Source: UBA952 sp044361535 (GTDB taxonomy: Bacteria; Bacteroidota; Bacteroidia; Flavobacteriales_D; Crocinitomicaceae). Taken from it: a DNA stretch of 64,000 nt. The notes beneath the pieces are model-generated. The model was not told where the DNA came from. It worked only from the letters and a program-made list of their open reading frames with translations, and did not search any database. The translations under genes and the position numbers were made by a program. This document shows, piece by piece, positions 34,279 through 42,158 of this stretch; position 1 is the stretch's first letter; every line of letters begins with the position of its first letter. Where the stretch lies: positions 79,800 to 143,799 of the forward strand of contig JBIKIQ010000007.1 in assembly GCA_044361535.1 (NCBI GenBank). The letters are read 5' to 3'.

Positions 34279-34746
34279 TTAATTTATTAACTGTTTTATG
34301 GTTAATTTAAGACAAGGGTCCACAAAATGTTCATTAATTTGCTTTAATGGATAAAGCACAAAATCGCGTACATGATACCTTGGATGAGGAATAGTTAAAT
34401 CAATACTTGAATAAATCAATTGATTAAAAAAAATTATATCAAGATCTAGTGTCCTTGATTCGTTTTTCCCTTTTGAACTAGGATTTCTACCAAAATTCTC
34501 TTCTATTTTTTTTAATTCAACTAATAATTTGATGGCTGAAAGAGGAGTTTTTAGTTCGATACATGTATTAAGAAATAAATCTTTTGATAACATGTCAATA
34601 GGTTCCGTTTCAATATAATCAGCTTGTTTGATTACATTGCCAATGGTTGAGTTTAGTATCTGGATTGCTTTGTCTAAATGAGACTTTTTATCTCCAAGAT
34701 TTGAACCTAAAGCAATATAGGCAATGTTTATTTCTTCTCTACCCAC
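34279..34746 (-). CDS. folK: 6-hydroxymethyl-7,8-dihydropterin pyrophosphokinase
   Basis: FolK transfers pyrophosphate from ATP to 6-hydroxymethyl-dihydropterin in folate synthesis, the step after FolB. The 155-residue protein shows the family pattern YIALGSNLGDKKSHL, YIETEPIDM, FLNTCIELKT, the catalytic loop NFGRNPSSKGKNESRTLDLDIIFF, and HPRYHVRDFVLYPL. Length is normal. It overlaps the end of gldD by 19 bases on the same strand, so it belongs to the ssb-gldE-gldD-folK run. Confidence 0.93.
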   Translation of the reverse strand: MGREEINIAYIALGSNLGDKKSHLDKAIQILNSTIGNVIKQADYIETEPIDMLSKDLFLNTCIELKTPLSAIKLLVELKKIEENFGRNPSSKGKNESRTLDLDIIFFNQLIYSSIDLTIPHPRYHVRDFVLYPLKQINEHFVDPCLKLTIKQLIN

Positions 34747-35303
34747 TCAAACGTATTGATAAGTTGAATTAAATCGGTTTTTATGTAATTTAATGTCGGT
34801 TGTAAGGAATCATAGTTTGGTTTTCTTCTGATAAGAAGTTCAGAACGTACAAAATGATTTATTGAATCCGTTAAATAAAATTGAAAATTAGTAGCTGAAT
34901 TACCTATAAATTCATACATACTCCCGTACACTTTTTTATCTTTAAAAACAAAATTGGTATCCTTTAATTGTTTTGCTCTGGCTTTGTGAAAATCAATTTT
35001 TTCAAAGGTCTTGTTAATGTGTTTCGATAAAGGATTAGCTGTGTCAATTTTAAGATATTGAAAATGAAGGTCTCCATCTATTTCTTTTCCTAAATATAAA
35101 ATGAGTGAATCCTGTTCTTTAAGGTTTGCTCTCACAGACCAAAATTTAGGCATATCAAAGTTGAAATGGGATGTGTCCGTGAATTTTTTATATGAGTGCG
35201 CGGGCAAATCTACCATCAAATGGGTGGGAGGTTTTGGTATAAGATTTTCCTCTCCACAACTCAATAGGATTAGTATTAACAAAGAGAAAAGTAATTTTTT
35301 CAT
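34728..35303 (-). CDS. gldD: Gliding motility lipoprotein GldD
   Basis: GldD is a lipoprotein required for gliding motility and type IX secretion in Flavobacterium. The 191-residue product has a lipoprotein signal ending LLSCGEE (Cys at about 16). The family features follow: PKPPTHLMVDLPAHSY near the N-terminus, then KKVYGSMYEFIGNSATNFQFYLTDSINHFVRSEL (about 125-158), and RRKPNYDSLQPTLNYIK. It follows gldE by 13 bases, and ssb lies upstream, the arrangement known from flavobacteria. Presence of this gene fits the type IX sorted proteins found elsewhere in the window. Confidence 0.92.
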   Translation of the reverse strand: MKKLLFSLLILILLSCGEENLIPKPPTHLMVDLPAHSYKKFTDTSHFNFDMPKFWSVRANLKEQDSLILYLGKEIDGDLHFQYLKIDTANPLSKHINKTFEKIDFHKARAKQLKDTNFVFKDKKVYGSMYEFIGNSATNFQFYLTDSINHFVRSELLIRRKPNYDSLQPTLNYIKTDLIQLINTFEWVEKK

Positions 35304-35316
35304 GGATATAAATGGA

Positions 35317-36651
35317 TTAGTTTTCAGTAATTGGAAGAACGCATTTTACCATTTTTATTCTTCTTTTATCTGATGACTCAACGATTAATTTCACGTTGTC
35401 ACAAGTTATAAATTCATTGTTTTTTAGTATTCTTCCAGCTTGTTCAATGATAAATCCGCCTAACGTATCAGATTCTCCTTTGGTGTTTTCAAATTCTTTA
35501 CTATCCAGATTAGTAACTTTATAGAAATCAACTAATGCCGTTCTACCTTCAAAAATGTATGTATGGTTGTCAACTTTTGTATAAACAATTTCAGTTTCAT
35601 CAAATTCATCCGTGATGTCGCCTACAATTTCTTCTAAGATGTCTTCCAACGTAATTAATCCAGCGGCTCCACCATATTCGTCCACAACAATAGCCATATG
35701 CATTTTCATTTGTTGAAACTCCTTTAAAAGGTCGTCTATCTTTTTGTTTTCTGGAACAAAATAAGGCTTGCGGATTACTTTTTTCCAGTCAAAGGAGGTT
35801 AATTCATTGAGATAGGGCAGTAAATCCTTGATGTATAAAATTCCGATAACGTTATCAAGTGTTTCACGATAAACTGGGATTCTTGAGTACCCTGATTCTA
35901 AAATATTTTCGAGGAGTTCTTCCGCATTTTTATCTTCATCAATGGCTGAGATTTCAATACGAGATCTCATAATTTGGGATGTTTCAGTATTCCCGAATTT
36001 GACAATTCCCTCCAGTAATTTTTGTTCCTCTACAGAGCTATTTTCTTCCTTCGTAAGGGCCAAGGCTTGTTCTAAATCATCTGAGGTTATTTTTACAGAA
36101 CTATTTTTGTTTAATTTATTAATAAAAGCACCCCCGTTTACTAAAAGAAATTTGATCCACGAAATAGGGGGTGTTATACTTAAATAATACAAAGGCTTAG
36201 AGGTTAATTTAGCAACAAGCATTGAGTGTTTGTTTGCATAAATTTTAGGCAAAACCTCGCCTGTTAATAAAATTATAAAGGTTATTCCGATAACATCCAA
36301 CAAAAATCGAACAATTGAATTTGTTTCATTTTCAGCCGGAAATACTTCATTTAATACAAATGAGGATAAAATAACAACACCAACATTAACCATATTATTG
36401 GTTATTAAAATGGTCGCTAATAAATTACGTGGATTATCCAGGAGCTTTTGAATCAGTTTTGAACTAGCGCTTTCATCCTCCTTTAAATCTTCTAATTCTT
36501 TTGGTCCCAAGGTGAAAAAAGCTGACTCAGAACCCGACATCATGGCTGAAATAACTAATAAAACACAAATTATCCCAATGTAAATAGCCACATTACCACT
36601 AATGCCTGCTTGAGAAATTAACTCTTGTTCCACGAATATTGTTGTTTTCAT
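35317..36651 (-). CDS. gldE: Gliding motility-associated membrane protein GldE (CNNM/CBS)
   Basis: The 444-residue protein has an N-terminal CNNM (DUF21) membrane domain with four helices (about 20-190), containing SAMMSGSESAFFTL and LITNNMVNVGVVILSS. A CBS domain pair follows (about 215-335; MRSRIEISAID, YSRIPVYRETLDNVIGILYIKDLL and MAIVVDEYGGAAGLITLEDILEEIVGDI), then a C-terminal CorC/HlyC transporter-associated domain. CNNM/CorC proteins are linked to magnesium or other ion efflux. GldE is partly redundant with other such proteins but supports GldD function in Flavobacterium. Context between ssb and gldD identifies it. Confidence 0.92.
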   Translation of the reverse strand: MKTTIFVEQELISQAGISGNVAIYIGIICVLLVISAMMSGSESAFFTLGPKELEDLKEDESASSKLIQKLLDNPRNLLATILITNNMVNVGVVILSSFVLNEVFPAENETNSIVRFLLDVIGITFIILLTGEVLPKIYANKHSMLVAKLTSKPLYYLSITPPISWIKFLLVNGGAFINKLNKNSSVKITSDDLEQALALTKEENSSVEEQKLLEGIVKFGNTETSQIMRSRIEISAIDEDKNAEELLENILESGYSRIPVYRETLDNVIGILYIKDLLPYLNELTSFDWKKVIRKPYFVPENKKIDDLLKEFQQMKMHMAIVVDEYGGAAGLITLEDILEEIVGDITDEFDETEIVYTKVDNHTYIFEGRTALVDFYKVTNLDSKEFENTKGESDTLGGFIIEQAGRILKNNEFITCDNVKLIVESSDKRRIKMVKCVLPITEN

Positions 36652-36671
36652 AGTAGAATAGCTAACTTTAA

Positions 36672-37124
36672 CTAGAAAGGTAGAATGTCATCTTCTTCAG
36701 GTGATAGATCATTCATTGGTGATGGGGGAGGAGGGGCTCCTGAATTTGAGAAAATCTTTGGCTTTATTGCAGATTCTATTTGCTCGTTCTTTGGAGATAA
36801 AATGGTGAGTTGATCAGCTATTATTTCAGTATTATATCTCGTATTGCCATCTTTGTCTTGCCAAGATTTTTTCCTCAATTTTCCTTCAATGTAGACTTTC
36901 ATGCCTTTTTTTAGGTAATTCTCAACAACATCCGCAAGTCCTCGCCAAACCACAACATCATGCCAATCAGTAAGTTCTTTTTTTTCTCCAGAAGATCTAT
37001 CCGTGTAGGTTTCAGACGTTGCTAACGTAAATGACGCAACTTTAACACCGGCGTCCAACAAACGAATTTCGGGATCTTTTCCAAGATTCCCAATCAATAT
37101 AACCTTATTAACGGATCCAGACAT
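36672..37124 (-). CDS. ssb: Single-stranded DNA-binding protein
   Basis: The start at 37124 gives MSGSVNKVILIGNLGKDPEI, the normal SSB N-terminus; the four residues before it would need a TTG. The 150-residue protein has an OB fold (about 1-105) with SFTLATSE, TDWHDVVVWRGLADVVENYLKKGMKVYIEGKL and TRYNTEIIADQLTIL. A Pro/Ser linker and the conserved acidic tip DDILPF, which recruits replication and repair partners, complete it. It is the first gene of the gldE-gldD-folK group. TACATTTG lies nine bases upstream of the ATG. Confidence 0.95.
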   Translation of the reverse strand: MSGSVNKVILIGNLGKDPEIRLLDAGVKVASFTLATSETYTDRSSGEKKELTDWHDVVVWRGLADVVENYLKKGMKVYIEGKLRKKSWQDKDGNTRYNTEIIADQLTILSPKNEQIESAIKPKIFSNSGAPPPPSPMNDLSPEEDDILPF

Positions 37125-37133
37125 AATTAAAGA

Positions 37134-37141
37134 CAAATGTA
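37134..37141 (-). promoter_or_regulatory. Putative -7 promoter element for ssb
   Basis: The minus strand reads TACATTTG, nine bases upstream of the ssb ATG, divergent from the rpsP promoter. Confidence 0.45.
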
Positions 37142-37202
37142 CAAAGTTTTGTTGGTTCGCAGGCTACATTTCAAGTTGCATAATATTATATTTTTTGACT
37201 AG

Positions 37203-37233
37203 TTTGGTTGAGTTGAAAATTGTTGTATCTTTG
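37203..37233 (+). promoter_or_regulatory. Promoter of the rpsP operon
   Basis: TTTG (37203-37206), 19-base spacer, TATCTTTG (37226-37233) is a full match to the Bacteroidetes housekeeping promoter. It predicts a leader of about 50 bases before the rpsP ATG. Confidence 0.8.
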
Positions 37234-37260
37234 CACCCTTAAATAAATAATTTATGAATC

Positions 37261-37275
37261 GAGGTTTCGTACCTC
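37261..37275 (+). promoter_or_regulatory. Small hairpin in the rpsP leader
   Basis: GAGGT-TTCGT-ACCTC can form a five-pair stem with a five-base loop, 15 bases upstream of the ATG. It could be part of a leader control element, or chance; the stem is short. Confidence 0.35.
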
Positions 37276-37290
37276 ACAACGTAAAAAACT

Positions 37291-37893
37291 ATGGCAACAA
37301 GAATTCGTCTACAGAGACACGGTAAAAAAAACAAAGCTTTCTTTCATTTAGTAGCAGCTGATAGTAGAGCAAAGAGAGATGGGAAATTCATTGAAAAGTT
37401 AGGTACTTACAATCCAAACACCAATCCGGCGACTATCGACATTAATTTTGAGAAAACATTGACATGGGTTCAAAATGGTGCAGAAATGAGTGATACTGCT
37501 CGTGCCATTTTATCTTACAAAGGAGTTCTTTACAAAAATCACCTAATTAATGGTGTTAAGAAAGGAGCATTAACTGCTGAGCAAGTTGAAACAAAGTTTG
37601 CTGAGTGGTTAGCAGAAAAAGATGCAAAAGTTTCTGGCAAAAAAGACTCTTTATCTAAAAAAGCTGATCAAGACAAAGCGAGCAGACTTAAAGCAGAAAT
37701 AGCTGTTAACGAAGCGAAAGCTAAAGAAGTTGAAGCAAAGAATACTGTAGTTGAAGAGGTTACTGAAGAAGTTGAAGAAACTGCATCAGAAACGGTTGAA
37801 TCAGCTGAAGAAACTGCTACAGAAGGAGAAACTGCAACAGAAGGAGAAGCTGCGACAGAAGAGACAACTGAGGAGTCAGCTTCAGAAGAATAA
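37291..37893 (+). CDS. rpsP: 30S ribosomal protein S16 with long acidic tail
   Basis: The N-terminal 80 residues are canonical S16: ATRIRLQRHGKKNKAFF, then VAADSRAKRDGKFIEKLGTYNPN. It is a structural protein of the small subunit. The full product is 200 residues, more than twice the E. coli protein. The extra part is a Lys/Ala-rich helix (about 110-150) followed by a Glu/Thr/Ala-rich tail of some 50 residues with short repeats such as ATEGE. Long S16 C-terminal extensions are usual in Bacteroidetes. It is the first gene of the rpsP-rimM-trmN6 operon. The repetitive tail keeps a second frame open, but only this frame is protein-like. Confidence 0.95.
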   Translation: MATRIRLQRHGKKNKAFFHLVAADSRAKRDGKFIEKLGTYNPNTNPATIDINFEKTLTWVQNGAEMSDTARAILSYKGVLYKNHLINGVKKGALTAEQVETKFAEWLAEKDAKVSGKKDSLSKKADQDKASRLKAEIAVNEAKAKEVEAKNTVVEEVTEEVEETASETVESAEETATEGETATEGEAATEETTEESASEE

Positions 37894-37897
37894 TAAA

Positions 37898-38425
37898 ATG
37901 GACATAAAAGATTGTTTCAATCTTGGTTATATTGCGAAACTTCACGGATTTAAAGGTGAGGTTTCGCTGTTTTTGGACGTTACTGATCCTTCCAATTATT
38001 CTGAATTGCAGTTGGTTTATATTGAGGTGACGCCTGGACAATTAGTTCCTTTTTCAATACTCAAAATGAAAGTGATGAATAAAGGATTTGCTGTAGTTCA
38101 GTTTAACGGGATTGATACTGAGTCACAAGCAAAAGAGTTACTTCGCAAAAATGCCTATCTACCCTTGATATTACTGCCAGAATTATCAGAAACTGAATTT
38201 TATGATCATGAAATTATTGGTTTTCAAGTGATTGATTCTGAAGACGGTGATATTGGATTTGCTCAACAAGTAATTGATTTATCTGCAAATCCGTTGTTAC
38301 AAATAGATTGGGAAGGAAAAGAAGTATTGGTTCCCTTGTATAAAGGTCTCGTCAAACGAATAGATAGAAAATCCAAACAACTATTCGTCGAATTACCACC
38401 TGGATTACTGGATCTTTATAAATAG
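37898..38425 (+). CDS. rimM: Ribosome maturation factor RimM
   Basis: RimM assists assembly of the 30S head together with S19. The ATG at 37898 (MDIKDCFNLGYIAKLHG) is the real start. The same frame remains open upstream only because of the repetitive rpsP tail, which would give a meaningless Lys/Gln-rich leader. The 175-residue protein has the N-terminal RimM beta-barrel (GYIAKLHGFKGEVSLFLD, about 9-26) and a PRC-barrel C-terminus (VIDSEDGDIGF, VLVPLYKGLVKRIDRKSKQLFVELPPGLLDL). It follows rpsP after four bases. trmD and rplS, usual next genes in other phyla, are absent here. Confidence 0.93.
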   Translation: MDIKDCFNLGYIAKLHGFKGEVSLFLDVTDPSNYSELQLVYIEVTPGQLVPFSILKMKVMNKGFAVVQFNGIDTESQAKELLRKNAYLPLILLPELSETEFYDHEIIGFQVIDSEDGDIGFAQQVIDLSANPLLQIDWEGKEVLVPLYKGLVKRIDRKSKQLFVELPPGLLDLYK

Positions 38426-38432
38426 ATATTCA

Positions 38433-39140
38433 TTGTCCTCTGTTTTTAAGTTTAAAGAATTTGATGTTTATCAAGAAGGAGCATCTCTCAAAGTAGGTAC
38501 TGATGCGATGGTTTTCGGTTCCTTTTGTAAAAAACAATGTGCAAAATTTGCTTTAGATGTTGGAACAGGAACCGGTGTTTTGTCCTTGATGGTTGCACAA
38601 ACTCATCCTGATTTACTCATTGATGCCGTCGAAATAGATCCTCAAAATTGTAGGTTAGCACAATTGAATTTTGAGAAAAGTAAATTTTCAATACGATTAA
38701 ATCTAGTGGAGCAGGATATTTTTTTGTATTCACCAACAAAGAAATACGATTTTATTTTTTCCAATCCTCCATTTCACATTGAATCATTGAGAAGCATTCA
38801 GGCAAGAAATTCGAGTGCAAAACATTTTACTGATGATGAGTTTGAAAAATTTATTGAAAAAATTATCTCCTTGTTATCTGAGTACGGCAAACTATTTTTG
38901 ATATTGCCTTCTGAAAATCTTGTGTTTTTGCAAAATGTATTGACAACGCACGCTGTTTTTATTAATCAGTTAATACATGTTTACGGTAAACCAAATCAAA
39001 AAAAACGAGCGATTATTTCTTGTTCAAGGATAAGGACAGAATTAAGCGAGATAGATTTTTTAATTCGAGAATCCGATGGTAACTATTCAACTGAATACAT
39101 TGCACAAACAAAACCTTTTCATGGAGTTGAATTAGGATAA
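38433..39140 (+). CDS. trmN6: tRNA1(Val) (adenine(37)-N6)-methyltransferase
   Basis: The 235-residue SAM-dependent methyltransferase modifies A37 of tRNA-Val (YfiC/TrmN6 family). The start is a TTG seven bases after rimM. No ATG lies near, and the family N-terminus (FKFKEFDVYQEGASLKVGTDAMVFGSF) begins at once. Motif I is LDVGTGTGVLSLMVAQ (about 38-53), the acidic end is VEIDPQN, and the NPPF-type catalytic motif is SNPPFHIES. The chromosomal order rpsP-rimM-trmN6 makes a small translation-related operon. Its end overlaps the convergent thioredoxin-like gene by nine bases. Confidence 0.9.
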   Translation: MSSVFKFKEFDVYQEGASLKVGTDAMVFGSFCKKQCAKFALDVGTGTGVLSLMVAQTHPDLLIDAVEIDPQNCRLAQLNFEKSKFSIRLNLVEQDIFLYSPTKKYDFIFSNPPFHIESLRSIQARNSSAKHFTDDEFEKFIEKIISLLSEYGKLFLILPSENLVFLQNVLTTHAVFINQLIHVYGKPNQKKRAIISCSRIRTELSEIDFLIRESDGNYSTEYIAQTKPFHGVELG

Positions 39141-39686
39141 CTTGATAAGTTGAATAATTTCTGATTGAATTTCTGTCCCTTTATCTGCGTTATACCACCT
39201 TTGAATTTCTTCTTTAATTGTATTAAGGTTAGGATTACCTTTTTTAAGTTCATCAACAAATTCCTTGCAAGATTTTGGTCGAGGTCCCCACCGAAAAATA
39301 TCATTTCCATTTCTCCTTACAACTAAAATTGGAATGGATTTCGTATCATTTGTAAGGTAGGAATCAATTTCAGAATCAGGGGCATCTCGAAGTTGAAATT
39401 GAAGTTCGATTAAGGAGTTATAGGAAGCAAGTTTAATAAGAAAAGGAACGGAATGAGCTGCATCACCGCACCATGGTTCTGAAATAATCAGCCATTCTTG
39501 GGGTGAATCTATCGATAAAATTGTATCTATGCAGTCTGAATTAATTTCACCGTGTTTCAACCAGCGATTAAATCTTGAAAAATTCAACTTTGTATATTCA
39601 AAATATTCTGGATTGTCGTAAGGTTTTAATTTAATCTCTTGATTGATAATTAGTTGAAAAAAATCTTGGTATTCTTTAGATGTCAT
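39132..39686 (-). CDS. Thioredoxin family protein with single active-site cysteine
   Basis: The 184-residue cytosolic protein has a thioredoxin-like core (about 65-150). The active-site equivalent is SEPWCGDAAHSVPFL, with one cysteine and the second replaced by alanine in the CxxA pattern. The cis-proline comes at KSIPILVVRR. It belongs to the group of Bacteroidetes and Bacillus thioredoxin-like proteins often annotated 'thioredoxin family'. A single Cys would favour a mixed-disulfide (bacilliredoxin-like) chemistry over full dithiol exchange. That would fit the bacillithiol made by bshC, but this is inference. Confidence 0.8.
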   Translation of the reverse strand: MTSKEYQDFFQLIINQEIKLKPYDNPEYFEYTKLNFSRFNRWLKHGEINSDCIDTILSIDSPQEWLIISEPWCGDAAHSVPFLIKLASYNSLIELQFQLRDAPDSEIDSYLTNDTKSIPILVVRRNGNDIFRWGPRPKSCKEFVDELKKGNPNLNTIKEEIQRWYNADKGTEIQSEIIQLIKLS

Positions 39687-39753
39687 TTTAATTAGCGTAT
39701 CTGTGTTATTTTGTAAATTGGATTTGAATTATTTTTCAAAGGAACAAAATTTA

Positions 39754-39786
39754 TTTGTCTAAATTTCAAATTTCAGTTTAATTTTG
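39754..39786 (+). promoter_or_regulatory. Promoter of the proline dehydrogenase gene, leaderless geometry
   Basis: TTTG (39754-39757), 21-base spacer, TAATTTTG (39779-39786) fully match the Bacteroidetes consensus. The ATG at 39791 lies exactly four bases later, so the transcript should start on or beside the start codon. Confidence 0.75.
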
Positions 39787-39790
39787 ACCA

Positions 39791-40951
39791 ATGACTTCAT
39801 TCGAAAATACAGAGATTGCATTTCAAAGCAAATCTAATTCACAATTAAAAAGGGCATACTTGCTTTTTAAGATAATATCCTTTCCGATTATAGTAAAAAT
39901 TGGAAAAATACTTACGCCAATTGCGTTAAAATTACATTTACCAATAAAAGGCTTGATTAAGTCGACTATTTTTAGTCAGTTTTGTGGGGGAGAGTCAATC
40001 AGTGAATGTTCTAGTACCATTAATAATTTGGGTAAATATGGCGTAGGAACTATATTGGATTATTCGGTGGAAGGTCAAGAATCTTTAGAAGAAGTTGAGA
40101 ATACAGTTAATGAAATTATAAAAACAATTGAACGAGGAGCAAACGATCCAAATATTCCTTTTGCGGTTTTTAAAGTTACGGGTGTTGCTTCTTTTTCTCT
40201 TTTAGAGAAAGTTTCATTAGATATACCTTTATCTGAAAAAGAACAAAAAGAATTTCAAGAGATAGAGGAACGAGTTGAACGAATATGTCAAAGAGCATAT
40301 GCATGTAATTTGCCCGTTTTTATAGATGCTGAAGAGTCTTGGATTCAAAAAGCTATTGACGATTTAGCTTTCAAAATGATGTGTAAATTCAATTCTGAAA
40401 GAGCAATTGTCTATAATACAATTCAAATGTATAGATGGGATAGATTGAAGTTTTTGAAAGCTTCCTTAGATGAAGCAAAAAATCACTCGTTCGTGTACGG
40501 AGTGAAATTAGTTCGTGGTGCCTACATGGAAAAAGAGCGGTTACGAGCAGAAAAGTTAGGCTATAAATCACCCATTCAAGAGACCAAGGAAGATACAGAT
40601 AAGGATTTCAATTCTGCGCTAGAATTTATTTGTGAAAATCATACATACTTTGCTCTTTGTGCAGGTACGCACAATGAAAATAGTTCAATGCTTCTCACTC
40701 ACTTGATGGAAAAGCAAGGGTTGTCAGCAACAAATAATCGTTTTTACTTTGCTCAACTATTAGGTATGAGTGATCATATTTCATTTAATCTTGCCAATGC
40801 CAAGTACAATGTAGCTAAATATGTTCCTTATGGTCCTGTTAAAGAAGTTTTGCCGTATTTATTAAGACGAGCTGATGAAAACACCTCGGTAGCCGGTCAA
40901 ACGGGTAGAGAACTATCTCTCATTCAAAAGGAAAAAAAGCGAAGAGGCTAA
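39791..40951 (+). CDS. Proline dehydrogenase
   Basis: The 386-residue FAD enzyme oxidises proline to pyrroline-5-carboxylate. It is the monofunctional PRODH form. The N-terminal region (about 1-70) is hydrophobic and may contact the membrane. The TIM-barrel motifs follow: LGKYGVGTILDYSVEGQES, FAVFKVTGVASF, VFIDAEESWIQ, the VKLVRGAYMEKER motif, and YFAQLLGMSDHISFNLA, with the substrate-binding arginines in YLLRRADENTSVAG. The start ATG is fixed because no other Met occurs for a long way downstream. Delta-1-pyrroline-5-carboxylate dehydrogenase is not adjacent. Confidence 0.92.
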   Translation: MTSFENTEIAFQSKSNSQLKRAYLLFKIISFPIIVKIGKILTPIALKLHLPIKGLIKSTIFSQFCGGESISECSSTINNLGKYGVGTILDYSVEGQESLEEVENTVNEIIKTIERGANDPNIPFAVFKVTGVASFSLLEKVSLDIPLSEKEQKEFQEIEERVERICQRAYACNLPVFIDAEESWIQKAIDDLAFKMMCKFNSERAIVYNTIQMYRWDRLKFLKASLDEAKNHSFVYGVKLVRGAYMEKERLRAEKLGYKSPIQETKEDTDKDFNSALEFICENHTYFALCAGTHNENSSMLLTHLMEKQGLSATNNRFYFAQLLGMSDHISFNLANAKYNVAKYVPYGPVKEVLPYLLRRADENTSVAGQTGRELSLIQKEKKRRG

Positions 40952-41001
40952 TGAAATTGCACATTTTTTTTCGTTGTATGTAACAAAATATTTTTCTAAA
41001 T

Positions 41002-41035
41002 TTTGTTGTATCGTCAATCATTTAGGTTATATTCG
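41002..41035 (+). promoter_or_regulatory. Putative promoter of ilvE
   Basis: TTTG (41002-41005), 22-base spacer, TATATTCG (41028-41035) is a near match with one deviation in the -7 element. The ATG is 18 bases downstream. Confidence 0.4.
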
Positions 41036-41053
41036 CATTACTAATTTATACTC

Positions 41054-42124
41054 ATGTCACTATCACAAACTACGTTCTCGATTAAGCAGACCCAAAATTC
41101 TCAATTACATGAAGTTGATTGGGAAAACTTGGCTTTTGGTAAAGTTTTTTCAGATCACATGTTTATTATGGAATATGAAAACGGTGGTTGGAATGCTGGT
41201 GAAATAATGCCATTTGGACCAATATCTATGCATCCAGCTATGTCGGCGATTCATTATGGGCAATCAATTTTTGAGGGTTTAAAGGCTTACCGCGCACACA
41301 ATGATGAAATTATAATATTTCGTCCTGAAATGAATGCAGCTAGATTTAAAGAATCTGCAGAGAGAATGTGTATGCCCCCAGTTCCAGAAGATATATTCAT
41401 TGAGGCAATTCGTAAATTAGTTGAAATTGATAAAAATTGGGTAAGTGGAAAGGAGGGATACTCACTTTACATTAGACCATTCTTATTTGCTACAGATGAG
41501 TTGGTTGGAATAAAACCTGCTGAAACGTATAAATTTATGATTATTACCTCGCCGGTGGGAATGTATTATTCTGAACCGGTACGAGTGAAAATAGAAGAAT
41601 ATTACACTCGAGCTGCAAAAGGTGGAGTAGGAAGAGCAAAAGCAGCTGGGAATTATGGAGCGTCCTTATATCCTGCAAAACAATGTCAAATTCAGGGATA
41701 CCATCAATTAGTGTGGACGGATGCTTCAGAGCACAAATACATTGAAGAATCTGGAACAATGAATATTGTATTTCAAATTGGTGGAAAACTAATAACACCA
41801 TCAGAAGATGCAGATACTATTCTTAGAGGAATTACGAAGCGTTCGGTGATTGAGTTAGCTCAAAGTTGGGGTGTTGAAGTTGAAGAGAGAAAAGTTTCCG
41901 TTGAAGAAATTGTTACAGCGGCAAAAAATGGTACTTTAGAAGATGCTTTTGGAGCTGGAACGGCTGCCACGATTGCTCAAATTGCCATTATAGGGTACAG
42001 GGATGAACAATTACATTTACCACCATTAGAATCGAGAGTTCTATCAAATAAGATTAAAAATCACTTAGATGGAATTAAAACAGGACTTGTTGAGGATGCA
42101 TTTGGGTGGTGTCTGAAGATTTAA
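41054..42124 (+). CDS. ilvE: Branched-chain amino acid aminotransferase
   Basis: IlvE is a class IV PLP-dependent transaminase that interconverts leucine, isoleucine and valine with their 2-oxoacids. The 356-residue protein has FGPISMHPAMSAIHYGQSIFEGLKAYR (about 56-82), IRPFLFATDE, the PLP-lysine region AKAAGNYGASLYPAKQC (about 195-211), and EESGTMNIVF, TPSEDADTILRGITKRSVIELA. It is the longer BCAT2-type form. No ilv genes are adjacent. The product oxoacids could feed the E1 enzyme at 28290. Start chosen at the first ATG, 18 bases after a promoter-like element. Confidence 0.94.
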   Translation: MSLSQTTFSIKQTQNSQLHEVDWENLAFGKVFSDHMFIMEYENGGWNAGEIMPFGPISMHPAMSAIHYGQSIFEGLKAYRAHNDEIIIFRPEMNAARFKESAERMCMPPVPEDIFIEAIRKLVEIDKNWVSGKEGYSLYIRPFLFATDELVGIKPAETYKFMIITSPVGMYYSEPVRVKIEEYYTRAAKGGVGRAKAAGNYGASLYPAKQCQIQGYHQLVWTDASEHKYIEESGTMNIVFQIGGKLITPSEDADTILRGITKRSVIELAQSWGVEVEERKVSVEEIVTAAKNGTLEDAFGAGTAATIAQIAIIGYRDEQLHLPPLESRVLSNKIKNHLDGIKTGLVEDAFGWCLKI

Positions 42125-42158
42125 TTGTGGAATTTTAGTTTTTTTGCATCTAAATGGT

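Noticed and set aside
37751..37897. N-terminal extension of RimM into the rpsP tail
   Set aside because: The added 49 residues are a Lys/Gln-rich readout of the repetitive rpsP tail in another frame; the family start is at 37898.
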